Origin: Takakia lepidozioides
Taxonomy: Eukaryota; Streptophyta; Takakiopsida; Takakiales; Takakiaceae
Reading direction: 5' to 3'
Length of the DNA stretch: 60,000 bases
NCBI GenBank assembly: GCA_030704615.1
Contig: CM060734.1
Coordinates: forward strand, 42,922,042-42,982,041
In this document: piece by piece, positions 46,840 through 56,190 of the stretch
Position numbering within the stretch: position 1 is the first letter of the stretch
Layout of the letters: every line of letters starts with the position of its first letter
The notes under the pieces: model-generated
What the model was told of the DNA's origin: nothing
Seen by the model: the letters and a program-made list of their open reading frames with translations, nothing else
Database searches by the model: none
Made by a program: the position numbers and the translations under genes

Positions 46840-49330
46840 GGCGGATGGAAATCCGCGCCGGATTTCCATCCATCCGCTCTTCGAATTACCTCCATGACTG
46901 GAAAAATGGCGCCGAATTTCCGATTTTGGTGTCAGTCAGATCTGGGACTTAGCTGTTTTTGGCCCCGAACTAGAAAAATGGCGTGTTTTTTTTTTTTTTT
47001 TTCTTTTTTTTTTTTTCTTTTCTGGCGCCATTTTTCCAGTTCGGGGCCGAAAATGGCTAAATCCCAGATCTGACTGGCACCAAAATCGGAAATTCGGCGC
47101 TATTTTTCCAGTCATGCAGGTAATTCGAAGAGCGGATGGATGGAAATCCGGCGCCGGATTTCCATCCGCCAGGTAGGTCGGCGCGCAAAATTTCCATCAT
47201 GCAGGTAATTCAGAGCGCGGATGGATGGATATCCGGCGCCAGATTTCCATCCGCCAGGTAAGTCGGCGCCCAAAATTTCCGTCATGCAGGTAATTCGAAG
47301 AGCGGATGGATGGATCCGTCGCCGGATTTCCACCGCCAGGAAGGTCGGCGCGCAAAATTTCCATCAGCAGGTAATTCGGAGCGCGGATGGATGGAAATCC
47401 GGCGCCGGATTTCCATCCTCCAGGTAAGTCGGCGCTGCAAATTCGGTAGGACGGCGAGCCAAATTTCCCTCACGCAGGTAATTCGGAAGCGGATGGATGG
47501 AAATCCGGCGCCGGATTTCCATCCGCGCAGGGAGGGCGGCGCGCGAAATTTCCCTCACGCAGGTAATTCCGAAGCGGATGGATGGAAATCCGGCGCCAAA
47601 TTTCCATCCTGCAGGTAATTCAAATCCCCGATGGATGGAAATTCGGCGCCGAATTTCCGTCCAACACGTAAGTGGAATCCCCGCTGGTTGAAAATCCGGC
47701 GCCGAATTTCCATCCAGCAGGTAAGTGGAATCCCGGATGGATGGAAATCCGGCGCCGAATTTCCGTCCAGCAGGTAAGTGGAATCCCGGATGGATGGAAA
47801 TCCCGCGCCGAATTTCCATCCTGCAGGTAATTCGAATCCCGGATGGATGGAAATTCGGCGCCAAATTTCCATTCACCAGGGTGTTTCATCGCTCTCAGAA
47901 TTACCTTCCTGCAGGTAATTCTGATCGATGAAGGTAGGAAGGTAATTCCTCGCTCGGAATTACCTGCAGGAAGGTAATTTATCGATCAGAATTACCTACA
48001 GGAAGGTAATCCTGAGCGATGAAATACCTGGTGAATGGAAATTCGGTGCCGAATATCCATACGCCAGCGATCCGACTTACCTGCTGGATGGAAATTCGGC
48101 GCTGGATTTCCATCCATCCGGGATTCCACTTACCTGCTGGATGGAAATTCGGCGCCGAATTCCATCCATCCGGGATTCGAATTACCTGCAGGATGGAAAT
48201 GCGGCGCCGGATTTCGATCCATCCGGGATTCCACTTACGTGCTGGATGGAAATTCGGCCCCGGATTCCATCCATCCGGATTGCACTTACCTGCTGGATGG
48301 AAATTCGGCGCCGAATTTCCATCCGGGGATGGTCTCTGTCGGAGAGGTGCCGGCCTCTCCGCCGCTCTGTTGGATATTCGGTGCCGAATTTCCGTCCGGG
48401 GGTTGAAATATGACGGCCAGGTGCCGACCTCTCCCCCCTCCCCGACTGCATTGGAACAGCCCCGGATTGAAATTCGGAGACGTTTTCCCATCTGGGGAGG
48501 TTTTTTATGTCGGCCAGTTTTCGGTCTGACCCCCGACACGACTTCCTTTGGGAGGGCCCGGATGGAATCGGCGCCGAATCTCCATCCGGGGATGCTCTCT
48601 GTCGAACAGTGCCGACCTCTACGCCCGAGGCGACTTCATCCGAGCGTCCCCTGTTCGATATTCGGTGCCGAATTTCCGTCCGGGGGTTGAAATGTGACGG
48701 CCAAGTGCCGGCCTCTCCCCTCTCCCCGAGTACACCGAACCGCCCCGGATGGAAATTCAGCGCGCGTTTTTCCATCTGGGGATGTTTTTATGTGCCGGCC
48801 AGTTTTCGGCCTGACCCCCCGCACACGACTTCCTTTGGGGGGATGCCCGGGTGGGGGGGGGGGGGCGAATCTCCATCCAGGGGATGCTCTCTGTCGAACA
48901 CGTGCCGACCTCTACGCCCGAGGCGACTTCATCCGAGCGTCCCCTGTTCGATATTCGGTGCCGAATTTCCGTCCGGGGGTTGAAATGTGACGGCCAAGTG
49001 CCAGCCTCTCCCCTCTCCCCGAGTGCATCCGAACCGCCCCCCTGATGGAAATTCGGCGCCGTTTTTCCATCTGGGGATGTTTTATCCGGCCATTTTTCGG
49101 CCTGACCCCCCGACACGACTGTCCTTTTGGGGGGCCCGGATGGAAATTCGGCGCCGAATCTCCATCCAGGGATGTTCTCTGTCGCACACGCGCCGGCCTC
49201 TACGCCCGAGGCAACTTCATCCGGGCTTCCCCTGTTGGATATTGGGTGCCGAATTTCCATTTGGGGGTAGTAATGTGACGGCACGGTGCCGGCTTCTCCC
49301 CTTCAGCCGTCATCATCCCCGGACGGCCCC
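46840..49330. repeat. Large palindrome array of MULE-C
   Basis: Palindromes with GGCGCC centres repeat every 60-120 bp; a perfect 30-bp one lies at 47138-47167 (half-site GGATGGAAATCCGGC). Spacers run as CAGGTAATTCGAA or CAGGTAAGTGGAATCCC up to about 47930. After a central AT-rich block (47880-48020) they run as the reverse complement. From 48400 to 49320 a longer unit of about 290 bp, containing GGCCAGTTTTCGG, repeats about three times. A poly(T)-loop fold-back lies at 46895-47115. Confidence 0.9.
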
Positions 49331-49350
49331 CCACTTTCTGACTGCATACC

Positions 49351-49410
49351 GGGGGGGGGGGGGGGGGGGGGGGGTTTTTTTGGGGGGGGGGGGGGGGGGG
49401 GGGGCCCCCC
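49351..49410. other. G/C homopolymer run
   Basis: About 60 bases of almost pure G, broken by a T run and ending in C, replace the few bases (GTTGG) found at the same place in MULE-B near 29975. This is more likely a sequencing or assembly fault than biology. Confidence 0.7.
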
Positions 49411-49491
49411 CCAGTTATTGCGCAAAGGGACCAGGCCGCATTCGGGGAGACAAGGCTTCATTAAAACACCTCTGACTGTGGATTTTGGGAG

Positions 49492-52261
49492 ATGAGTTGG
49501 CTCCCTGGATTTGGATCAGGCTTCGTCGCTCGGACAAAATCGGCATCGCATTCATTCCCATCGCTGCATCCCCCTTCTACCAGGGAGCTTCCCGCAACGC
49601 CATCCTGGCAGTCTTGTGTGCACATCTCCCATGGCGGAAAACCCCCGAGCGCTACAGTGTACTGCCCTCCTCACGAGCATAGAGCTTCATTTCCGTGCAG
49701 AGGGGACATCTGCCGGGTGATGGAGAAATATCTGTGCGTTCGATACCACCTGAAAACCGGGGTCGGTTTTTTTGGAAGAGGAAAGGAAAGGACTCTAACG
49801 GGCCTTGTTGTCGAGAGTATTGTTGTGCTGCACGATGATTTTTCGCGATGGCAAGGAATGGCGAGTTCCACCATCGGACAGCGTCATATACAGGGCTGTT
49901 GGGGACTTCATTTGCCCGCCAAATGCACCTTCTTCCTGGCGCCTTCCACGAAACAATCCGCAAATCAGAGAGTGGCTACCTCAAAGAGAGAAGTCCGCCA
50001 ACGAAGAAATCCAGAGCCGAACCCATCCATGAAGACGAGCGAGAACCGGGTTGTTCACAACCTGTCCGACTCAGACGACGTCATGGAAGTTCCGAGGTCG
50101 TCCTGGAGATCAGGCAAGTCCTCAATGGACGTCAGTGGAGGAGGGGAGTCATATTCCCAGCATGAGCACCACAGTTCAAACGAGTGGGAACTTGTCAAAC
50201 ATTTGGGTCATGTTCGACCATATCAAGCGAATTACAAATCTCCAGTGGGTTGACAATGGGTGCACATGTCTACGACACACCACGCCGGATGCTAATGACA
50301 ATTGCTATTTGTGAGATGAAAGGAGAGGACACACAATCGGAGATTGCTTCTTTGGCAGGGAATAACGAACAGATGGCCAAAGGCGGGATTGCCCCCTCCC
50401 AATTTCCGTGGTTTCATGGCGGACAACGCACAAGCAAATTGGGCTGCCATCCGAAGGGTGTACGGCAAGACCCCCATGTTCCCATGGAAGGCAAGGAGAG
50501 ATCTTGTGGGTTCCATTTTCTGCAAAGCCTTTCGCAGTACACAAACCAGGTCGTGGGCCAGATTTCAGAGAGGAGCACCGTTCCATGTGCCCTTGCGTGG
50601 AAGCGCGCTCCCACCTTGGATGATGCAGAGACACAGTTTGCATGCATACGGGCTTGGTGGGACATCGTCAGGGTGCTGTAAGGAAATCAGACGAGGGAGC
50701 AATGGTCAGTTGGCTAGCATGGTGGCATTATCGTTTCCTCCAGTTCGGCGACTAATGCGGGAGGTGAGTTGCACGAATTCGCGTCCCGTTGAATATTATT
50801 CTTGGCCATATTTGTAACTTGCTTGTAACTTGCTTGTGCAGGAAATGTGTCTCAACTCCGAACACGACATGGCCCACGACAAACATGGCCGAATCAGTGC
50901 ACTCTTCCTGGCGTGCCTCCTCTGCAGCGCATCTGGTGGACATCCTCACTGCCACAACGGAGGACATTGTGAGGTCAATTATGCAGCCAATGCAGGTACA
51001 ACGAGTTCTTGAAAGGGAAACAGTGGGGCTTGGGGCCGGACAGGCAGGAAAATGTTGATGCGGACTGCCTCTAGATCGAAGAATCCTCGGAAGTGGGCGG
51101 CGGCCTTGCGAGAGGGCCTTCGGACACGCCATTGTTGCGAAGAGGCCAACATCTGGAAGGAGATGTTCATAACCGTCCAGTGAGACGAAGACTTGATGAG
51201 GCACCTGGCGGAGAAGAGGATTCATGGCAAGCTGACAAGAATATTCGCACGCTCCCTCGTGGTCCGGTGATGTTGCCCGAGGAGGTCTCGTCGAGCACCG
51301 CAAGTCCTGCACGTTCAAGATCGCCATCTCCTTTGAGCACAGGGCGCGTGCCCCGGCAAACATAACGAGCCATCTGTAGTAAAGCAGTACAACATTCCCA
51401 TTGTGGAGACAAGAGTGTCGGAGTCACAGTGGAGAATTGCGAGGATATTGCCGGCATTTCGAGGGAAGTGCTGCGCCATCCGGGTGGATACGAGAGCACG
51501 CTGTGGTGAGATGATTCGGAGGAACCCACACGGTGCTGTACTTGCACCTTGTTTCAGCGGCAGATTTTTTACTCCCACATTTGCTCACACCACAATGCAG
51601 ACATTTTGGTTCTGTAGGCACGATATAATGACCTGTGTATTTGGCAAGCCCCAAGTACGGGATTCAGGGAATGCCGAAGCCTCCGGGCGTCTGGCCTGTT
51701 GCACCGGGTTGTAGCCTCTCTCAGAATGAGGCGGATGCTCTATCTGCAGCAGGATTTCGAATGGTGCAACGCACAGACATCCCGGCCCACGCATTTCGGT
51801 TCCTCAGACCCAGCCATTGCAGACTGCTCGGTCCAGTAGAGACGGATTGGACAATTCTGCACATCCCACAATGCGATTCGGAAGAGTGAAGAGACGACAC
51901 CCTCCCAACAAGTTGAATGAGACTCGGATTGCCAATGCTCTTGGGATGGCTTGCACTATTCAGAGCTCCGTGGACGTACCCCCACCCGGCCTTGGGCGTG
52001 TGTATCGGATGGCAACGGCCGGTTCGCTGTACGCGACGATGTATACACAATTACGATTGGAGTGGAGCCGACTTGCAATTGTACGGACTTCTCGTTGATG
52101 GAACCAAAGAAGGGTTCCAAGTATTATCCGTGCAAGCATCTGTATTACATTTACCTGAAGAGGTTGAGGATGAACGTGACTATTGATGACTTTATTCATG
52201 CACCGGCGTTGAGCGTGAACGAGCTGCACAAACTCCTCCTTAGGGATTCCAGAAATCATTG
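49492..52261 (+). pseudogene. MULE transposase with SWIM finger (MULE-C)
   Basis: The first segment (49492-50253) carries V-V-E-S-I-V-V-L-H-D-D and a Ser-rich linker, with a slip near 49830. The DDE-like core (50184-50681) has the M-A-D-N-A-Q-A-N segment near 50415-50440 and E-R-S-C-G-F-H-F near 50490-50520. A 78-bp GT-AG intron lies at 50764-50841. The C-terminal part (51093-51890) leads to a SWIM finger at 52074-52139 (C-N-C ... C-K-H, CXCX16CXH) and a stop at 52260. SWIM fingers are known in plant MULE transposases. Several frame slips (about 49840, 50230, 50690, 51040, 51360 and 51890) make it inactive. Confidence 0.85.
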
Positions 52262-52424
52262 ATGGGCAAAGGAATCCTCCATATGGATATTTTCAAATTG
52301 CATTTTGCTGTATCAGACTTTTTTTTGCAGTGTAATGAAATGCACCCCAAAACTCCTGGAATGAGGCAATATTCCATTCAAACTGAGATCCAACAGAAGC
52401 AGTTGTGGGGCCATTTCTGGAAAA

Positions 52425-52700
52425 ATGGCGCCGAATTTCTCTTTTGGGGCTGAAAACTGGCTAAGTCCCAACATGCATTGGTACAGTGTCTGGAAAAATG
52501 GCGCCGAATTTCCCTATTTTGCGCCGGAAACTGGCTAAGTCCGAACATGCACTGGAAAAATGGCGCCGAATTACCTGTCATGAGGGGACCTATAGCCGCG
52601 GAATTCGGCACCATTTTTCGCCAGAGAGACCTATTACCGCGAAATACGTCGCCGTTTTTTCAGGTTACGGACCCTATTACCGCGAAATTCGGCGCCATAT
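52425..52700. repeat. Subterminal palindromes of MULE-C
   Basis: This is the mirror of 26685-26965: GGAAAAATGGCGCCGAATT units, GGCTAAGTCC motifs and TATTACCGCGAAATTCGGC between the transposase stop and the right TIR. Confidence 0.85.
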
Positions 52701-52859
52701 TTGCACATGTCGCTGGGAATTGGCATGAGCGGAAGACGAAATATCATGAGCACAACTGTCAAAACTGCAATTTTCCCTTCAAGGGGCCGAATAATATATT
52801 TGTTTTTCCTGACACATTGCATTAAATTATTGTTTTTTATTATTTTTTATTTTCGAAAT

Positions 52860-52944
52860 TTGTACTTCTGCTCATGAAAACCGATTGTCTTACTACTCTG
52901 CTCAAGCCGCTCATGCCGCTCATGCTCATGAAATAGCAAACCTC
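52860..52944. repeat. Right TIR of MULE-C
   Basis: CCGCTCATG repeats end in GCTCATGAAATAGCAAACCTC-type sequence (last base 52944), the inverse of the left end. The target duplicate GATGTATTT follows at 52945-52953. Confidence 0.9.
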
Positions 52945-53433
52945 GATGTATTTGCTTGGAGCTACGAGGATCTAAAAGGGATACCACCTGAGATCTGTCA
53001 GCATAAGATTGAACTGGAACCAGGGTCAGTACCAATCAAACAGACAAGGTACAGAATGAATCCCAACTACGCACAGAAGGTTGGAGAAGAGATCAAGAAG
53101 TTGGCTGAGGTTAAGTTTATATACCCGATAGAGTATACAACTTGGTTGTCACCCATTGTGATAGTTCCCAAGAAGAATGGTAAACTGAGAGTTTGTGTGA
53201 ACTATAAGAAGTTGAATGCTTGCACGAAGAAAGATCATTTCCCCTTGCCATTCACAGAAGCGGTATTGGACACTGTGGCAGGCCATGAGATGTACTCATT
53301 CATGGATGGCTTCAGTGGTTATAATCAAGTGCAAGTGGCAGAAGAAGACCAGGGAAAGACAGCTTTCATCACAGAGTGGGGTGCTTATGCATACAAAGTC
53401 ATGCCTTTTGGACTTTGTAATGCACCAGCAACC
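52945..53433 (+). pseudogene. RT fragment of the third G copy, right of MULE-C
   Basis: It resumes at V-F-A-W-S-Y-E-D-L-K-G-I-P and stays open through K-L-R-V-C-V-N-Y-K-K-L-N, F-M-D-G-F-S-G-Y-N-Q and F-G-L-C-N-A-P-A-T. At 53434 a minus-strand G LTR cuts it just before the catalytic D-D. Being almost unbroken, it is the least decayed RT piece here. Confidence 0.9.
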
Positions 53434-54441
53434 TGTCGCGCGGCTTTTACTCACCCATCCCTTCACTATCCGAGGCGGAAACTCCAAGATAGAAGAGTTG
53501 GAAATCTCTAAGTACTCAGCCCGCTCAGAACAATCAGTTATGACCTACAGCTAGTGTATCATGGGGGGGTTTCCTATTTGTTTCCCTTTCCGTATTCATG
53601 TTGCTTCATCAATCTATCGGATTCCATCAACTCATCCATTCATTCCACAGCTTCACTCAGATCTCTCTACACAGTGTGATTGTATCGTATAAGTATCAGA
53701 TTACGATTTATCAGGTATCAGGCCGAAGCCATTGTGTCTCTAATCTGCTCTACAATATTACTACAGCTTTGCATATAACAAGCATCTACTAATCATCTTT
53801 CCTCCTTCACCGTGCTCTCCATCTTTGCTTCCGTTCTTCCTCTCCGCCCGATCCCCTCTCCTGCATGACCAAGAAGTCCTCCCTCTGAAGTGCCTCCAAG
53901 AATCCCCTTCTCAGTCCTTGCTTCTCGCTTTATCTTCCTACCCGTGGCTCTAACCGTTTCCCTCACTAACCGTCGTCCGTGAACTAACATGTTCCATTTG
54001 CAGGTGTTGTTTCCCACAGTCGTTCCCTGTCCTGCTCTCCGTTCCCTATGGTCGTGACAGCTGTGCCAAGCTGTGACTGGCTGTGTGAAACTGTGACGGG
54101 CTGTGACTGGCTGTGCGACTGTGTTTGGCTGTGTCGGGCTGTGATTGGCTGTGTGGCTGTGTCGGCTGTGACGAGCTGTGTTGGCTGTGATGGCTGTGTC
54201 GGGCTGTGATGAGCTGTGCTGACTGTGTCTGGCTGTGTTGGCCGTGACTGGCTGTGTGGCTGTGTCGGCTGTGACGACTGTGACGGGCTGTGTGACAGAC
54301 TGACTAACCCAGACTGTGTAACCCCCTCTACAGTGCGCTGCTGTCACCCCTAAGGCTCCTGTTGGTCTCAGTCTGTGCAAAAATTAAGGGTACCCTACAG
54401 ATCCCGTATAGTGTCTAAGTCCCCCAGACAGTCCTCTAACA
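53434..54441 (-). repeat. 3' LTR of the minus-strand G element (1008 bp)
   Basis: On the minus strand it runs TGTTAGAGGACTGTC to GCCGCGCGACA, very close to the G1 LTR at 10543-11545. The CACAGCC minisatellite is at 54055-54305. The purine tract lies at 54442-54460. Confidence 0.9.
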
Positions 54442-54483
54442 TTAACCCCTTCCCCCTCTCAAAAAGCCGTGTCCCTCACGGTT

Positions 54484-55505
54484 TTATGATTTGCGACTTA
54501 GCAAACCTTTGTGAGTGAGCACCTTTCCTTCTGACGTTGAGAGTTCTCGTGGCGGACTATGTGTACGAGCCCGAGGTCTGTCACTGGTTGACGGAGATGT
54601 TTGAACACTACCACCGGATAAGTGAGGCCCTCTGGAGGCTGATATCGAGGTAACCTTTCCAGGCATAGAGACCCCCTTCGCTTCTTCTCTGCATCTGAAT
54701 GCATAGTCTTCTCCCATGTCAAAAGAATCCGCTGAAGAAACAGTCGTATTCAGAATCCTCATCGCCTCTCAGGTGTTTTAAATTGTCGAACTTTTTGTGG
54801 AATCCTCTGGGGCATACAATGTTGTCCTACCATGTCTGGAAGTTTTGTTTTACAACCTGCAGTAAACGCTGAACAAATTGGTGAAGACTACTGAGCTCCT
54901 TGTCTTCCATGTTGAGTGGTGTACCAATTACTTGTGCACCGTGCAAGTATTCCATGCCACATGTCCCTTATAGAAAATATCATCAAGTCCGAATTTTTTG
55001 TGTTGACAAAGTTGTTCCAGGCCGCTTGAAACCATGAACGAATTGAGAATCCTTTTCATCATAACTTTTGCCTCATATAGGTACATAGAGGTGGCCTGAG
55101 GTAAGACCCAATGATCCCCACTGGAATAACTCAGAAAGCGCATTGCCTTTTGTGTGCTCCTCATGTGATACGATACAGAAACAGCAGCGTAGTATAATAA
55201 CCCGCATCCCATGACATACTTGCTACCTCCTTGTCTTGGTATAAATGAATCCATTCAACTTGGAAGGCAATTAATTCCTTCAACATTGTACTTGCCTCAT
55301 GCCAGTATTGTGCAAAGTGATGATCCTCAATATGTCGATTGTTCGGAAGAACTTTAGTCTTAGTTGCCACTGGCAGCCAAATACGCATGATTTGGTAGTA
55401 ATGTGCGAATGACTGCGGAGGACTAAATTCTTTCCAAGCTAAATCCAACATGATGGGAATTTGGTTGAAGGGCATAATCATAGCCCTACTGTACTCCCTT
55501 GCAGC
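54484..55505 (-). pseudogene. ORF3 of the minus-strand G element, 5'-truncated
   Basis: The same protein as 9106-10500 is recognisable: R-A-M-I-M-P-F-N-Q-I-P-I, W-L-P-V-A-T, F-L-S-Y-S-S-G-D-H-W-V-L-P. It is cut at residue ~125 by the MULE-D terminus. Slips near 55200, 54930 and 54760 break it. Conservation across copies supports ORF3 as a real protein. Confidence 0.82.
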
Positions 55506-55570
55506 GAGGTTTACTATTTCATGAGCGCATGAGCCCATGAGCCTATGAGCCTATGAGCTCATGAGCGGGC
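55506..55570. repeat. Left TIR of MULE-D
   Basis: CTATTTCATGAGC is followed by tandem CATGAGCC/TATGAGCC units and a final CATGAGCGGGC. Confidence 0.85.
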
Positions 55571-55664
55571 ATCCGCGGAATTGGAATTTTCCTGCCTTTA
55601 TTGACGGTGTTATGTCCTCTTACCTCGGTAATAGGGTCTGTTTCTCCTGGTCCAGGATGCGGAA

Positions 55665-55960
55665 TGAGGAATTTCGGCGCCGTTATTCCCAAGAGCAGTG
55701 TGCTAAAATGGTGTTTTGAAGACATCCACCGGGGTATTTCGGCACCGAAATTACCTCTTAAAATGTGATATAGTGCGGTATTTAAAGGCGCAGAACGGGC
55801 AATTTCGGCGCCGAAATACCCAAGTGGAATGTGGTGAAGTGCCTTGTGCTGAAGGCTTCCATCGCAATATTTTGGTGCAGTAATTCATCCGTGGAATTTT
55901 TGAGGCCCATATAACGAAGGCGCAAACTGGGCTATTTCGGCGCCAAATTTCCAATAGGAA
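55665..55960. repeat. TATTTCGG(YR)CCGAAATA palindromes of MULE-D
   Basis: Dyads centred on GGCGCC or GGCACC lie near 55671, 55735, 55800, 55865 (degenerate) and 55930, spaced about 65 bp between the TIR and the gene stop. More lie in introns near 58395, 58462 and 59702. The flank AATTTC/TATTTC is specific to this element. Confidence 0.85.
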
Positions 55961-56190
55961 TGTTAGAAACGCAGGGTTTTCATGGCTTCAAGTTCCCGGC
56001 TCGATGGTGTGCATAAATTACTTGTAGGGTTCTTCACTGAAGTTTGCTCTTCTGCTTTATTATAGATTTTGGTTGGCGGAAGAAATGTAGGGAATGGACA
56101 AGCAGTCTGAACACAATGATTTTTCAAATCGTCAATATTTTCATTAAGTGTTTCAGAACTGTACAACAAAAGGATCCAAATGAGACTTTG

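Larger units (their letters stand above)
46413..52944 (+). mobile_element. MULE-C: complete 6.5-kb MULE with TIRs and 9-bp TSD
   Basis: Both ends share TGCTATTTCATGAGC within a 21-bp terminal repeat that matches at 18 of 21 positions. Identical 9-bp flanks (GATGTATTT) fit the 8-10 bp duplications of Mutator-like elements. Contents from the left: 3' tail of the second gene (minus strand), a palindrome array, transposase (plus strand) and subterminal palindromes. It is non-autonomous: transposase lacks its DNA-binding finger, and only about 46 codons of the second gene remain. Confidence 0.92.
53434..55505 (-). mobile_element. 3' end of a minus-strand G element
   Basis: It contains the 3' LTR, polypurine tract and ORF3. 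It sits head-on against the RT of the third G copy, which shows insertion of one G element into another. The rest is cut off by MULE-D at 55506. Confidence 0.87.

Noticed and set aside
49351-49410. G-quadruplex or regulatory G tract
   Set aside because: It replaces five bases present in MULE-B and consists of near-pure homopolymers, so sequencing or assembly error is more likely.
46840-49480. Open frames such as 48019-48690 and 48182-48775
   Set aside because: These are repeat translations overlapping on both strands, mirrored in MULE-B, with no recognisable domain.
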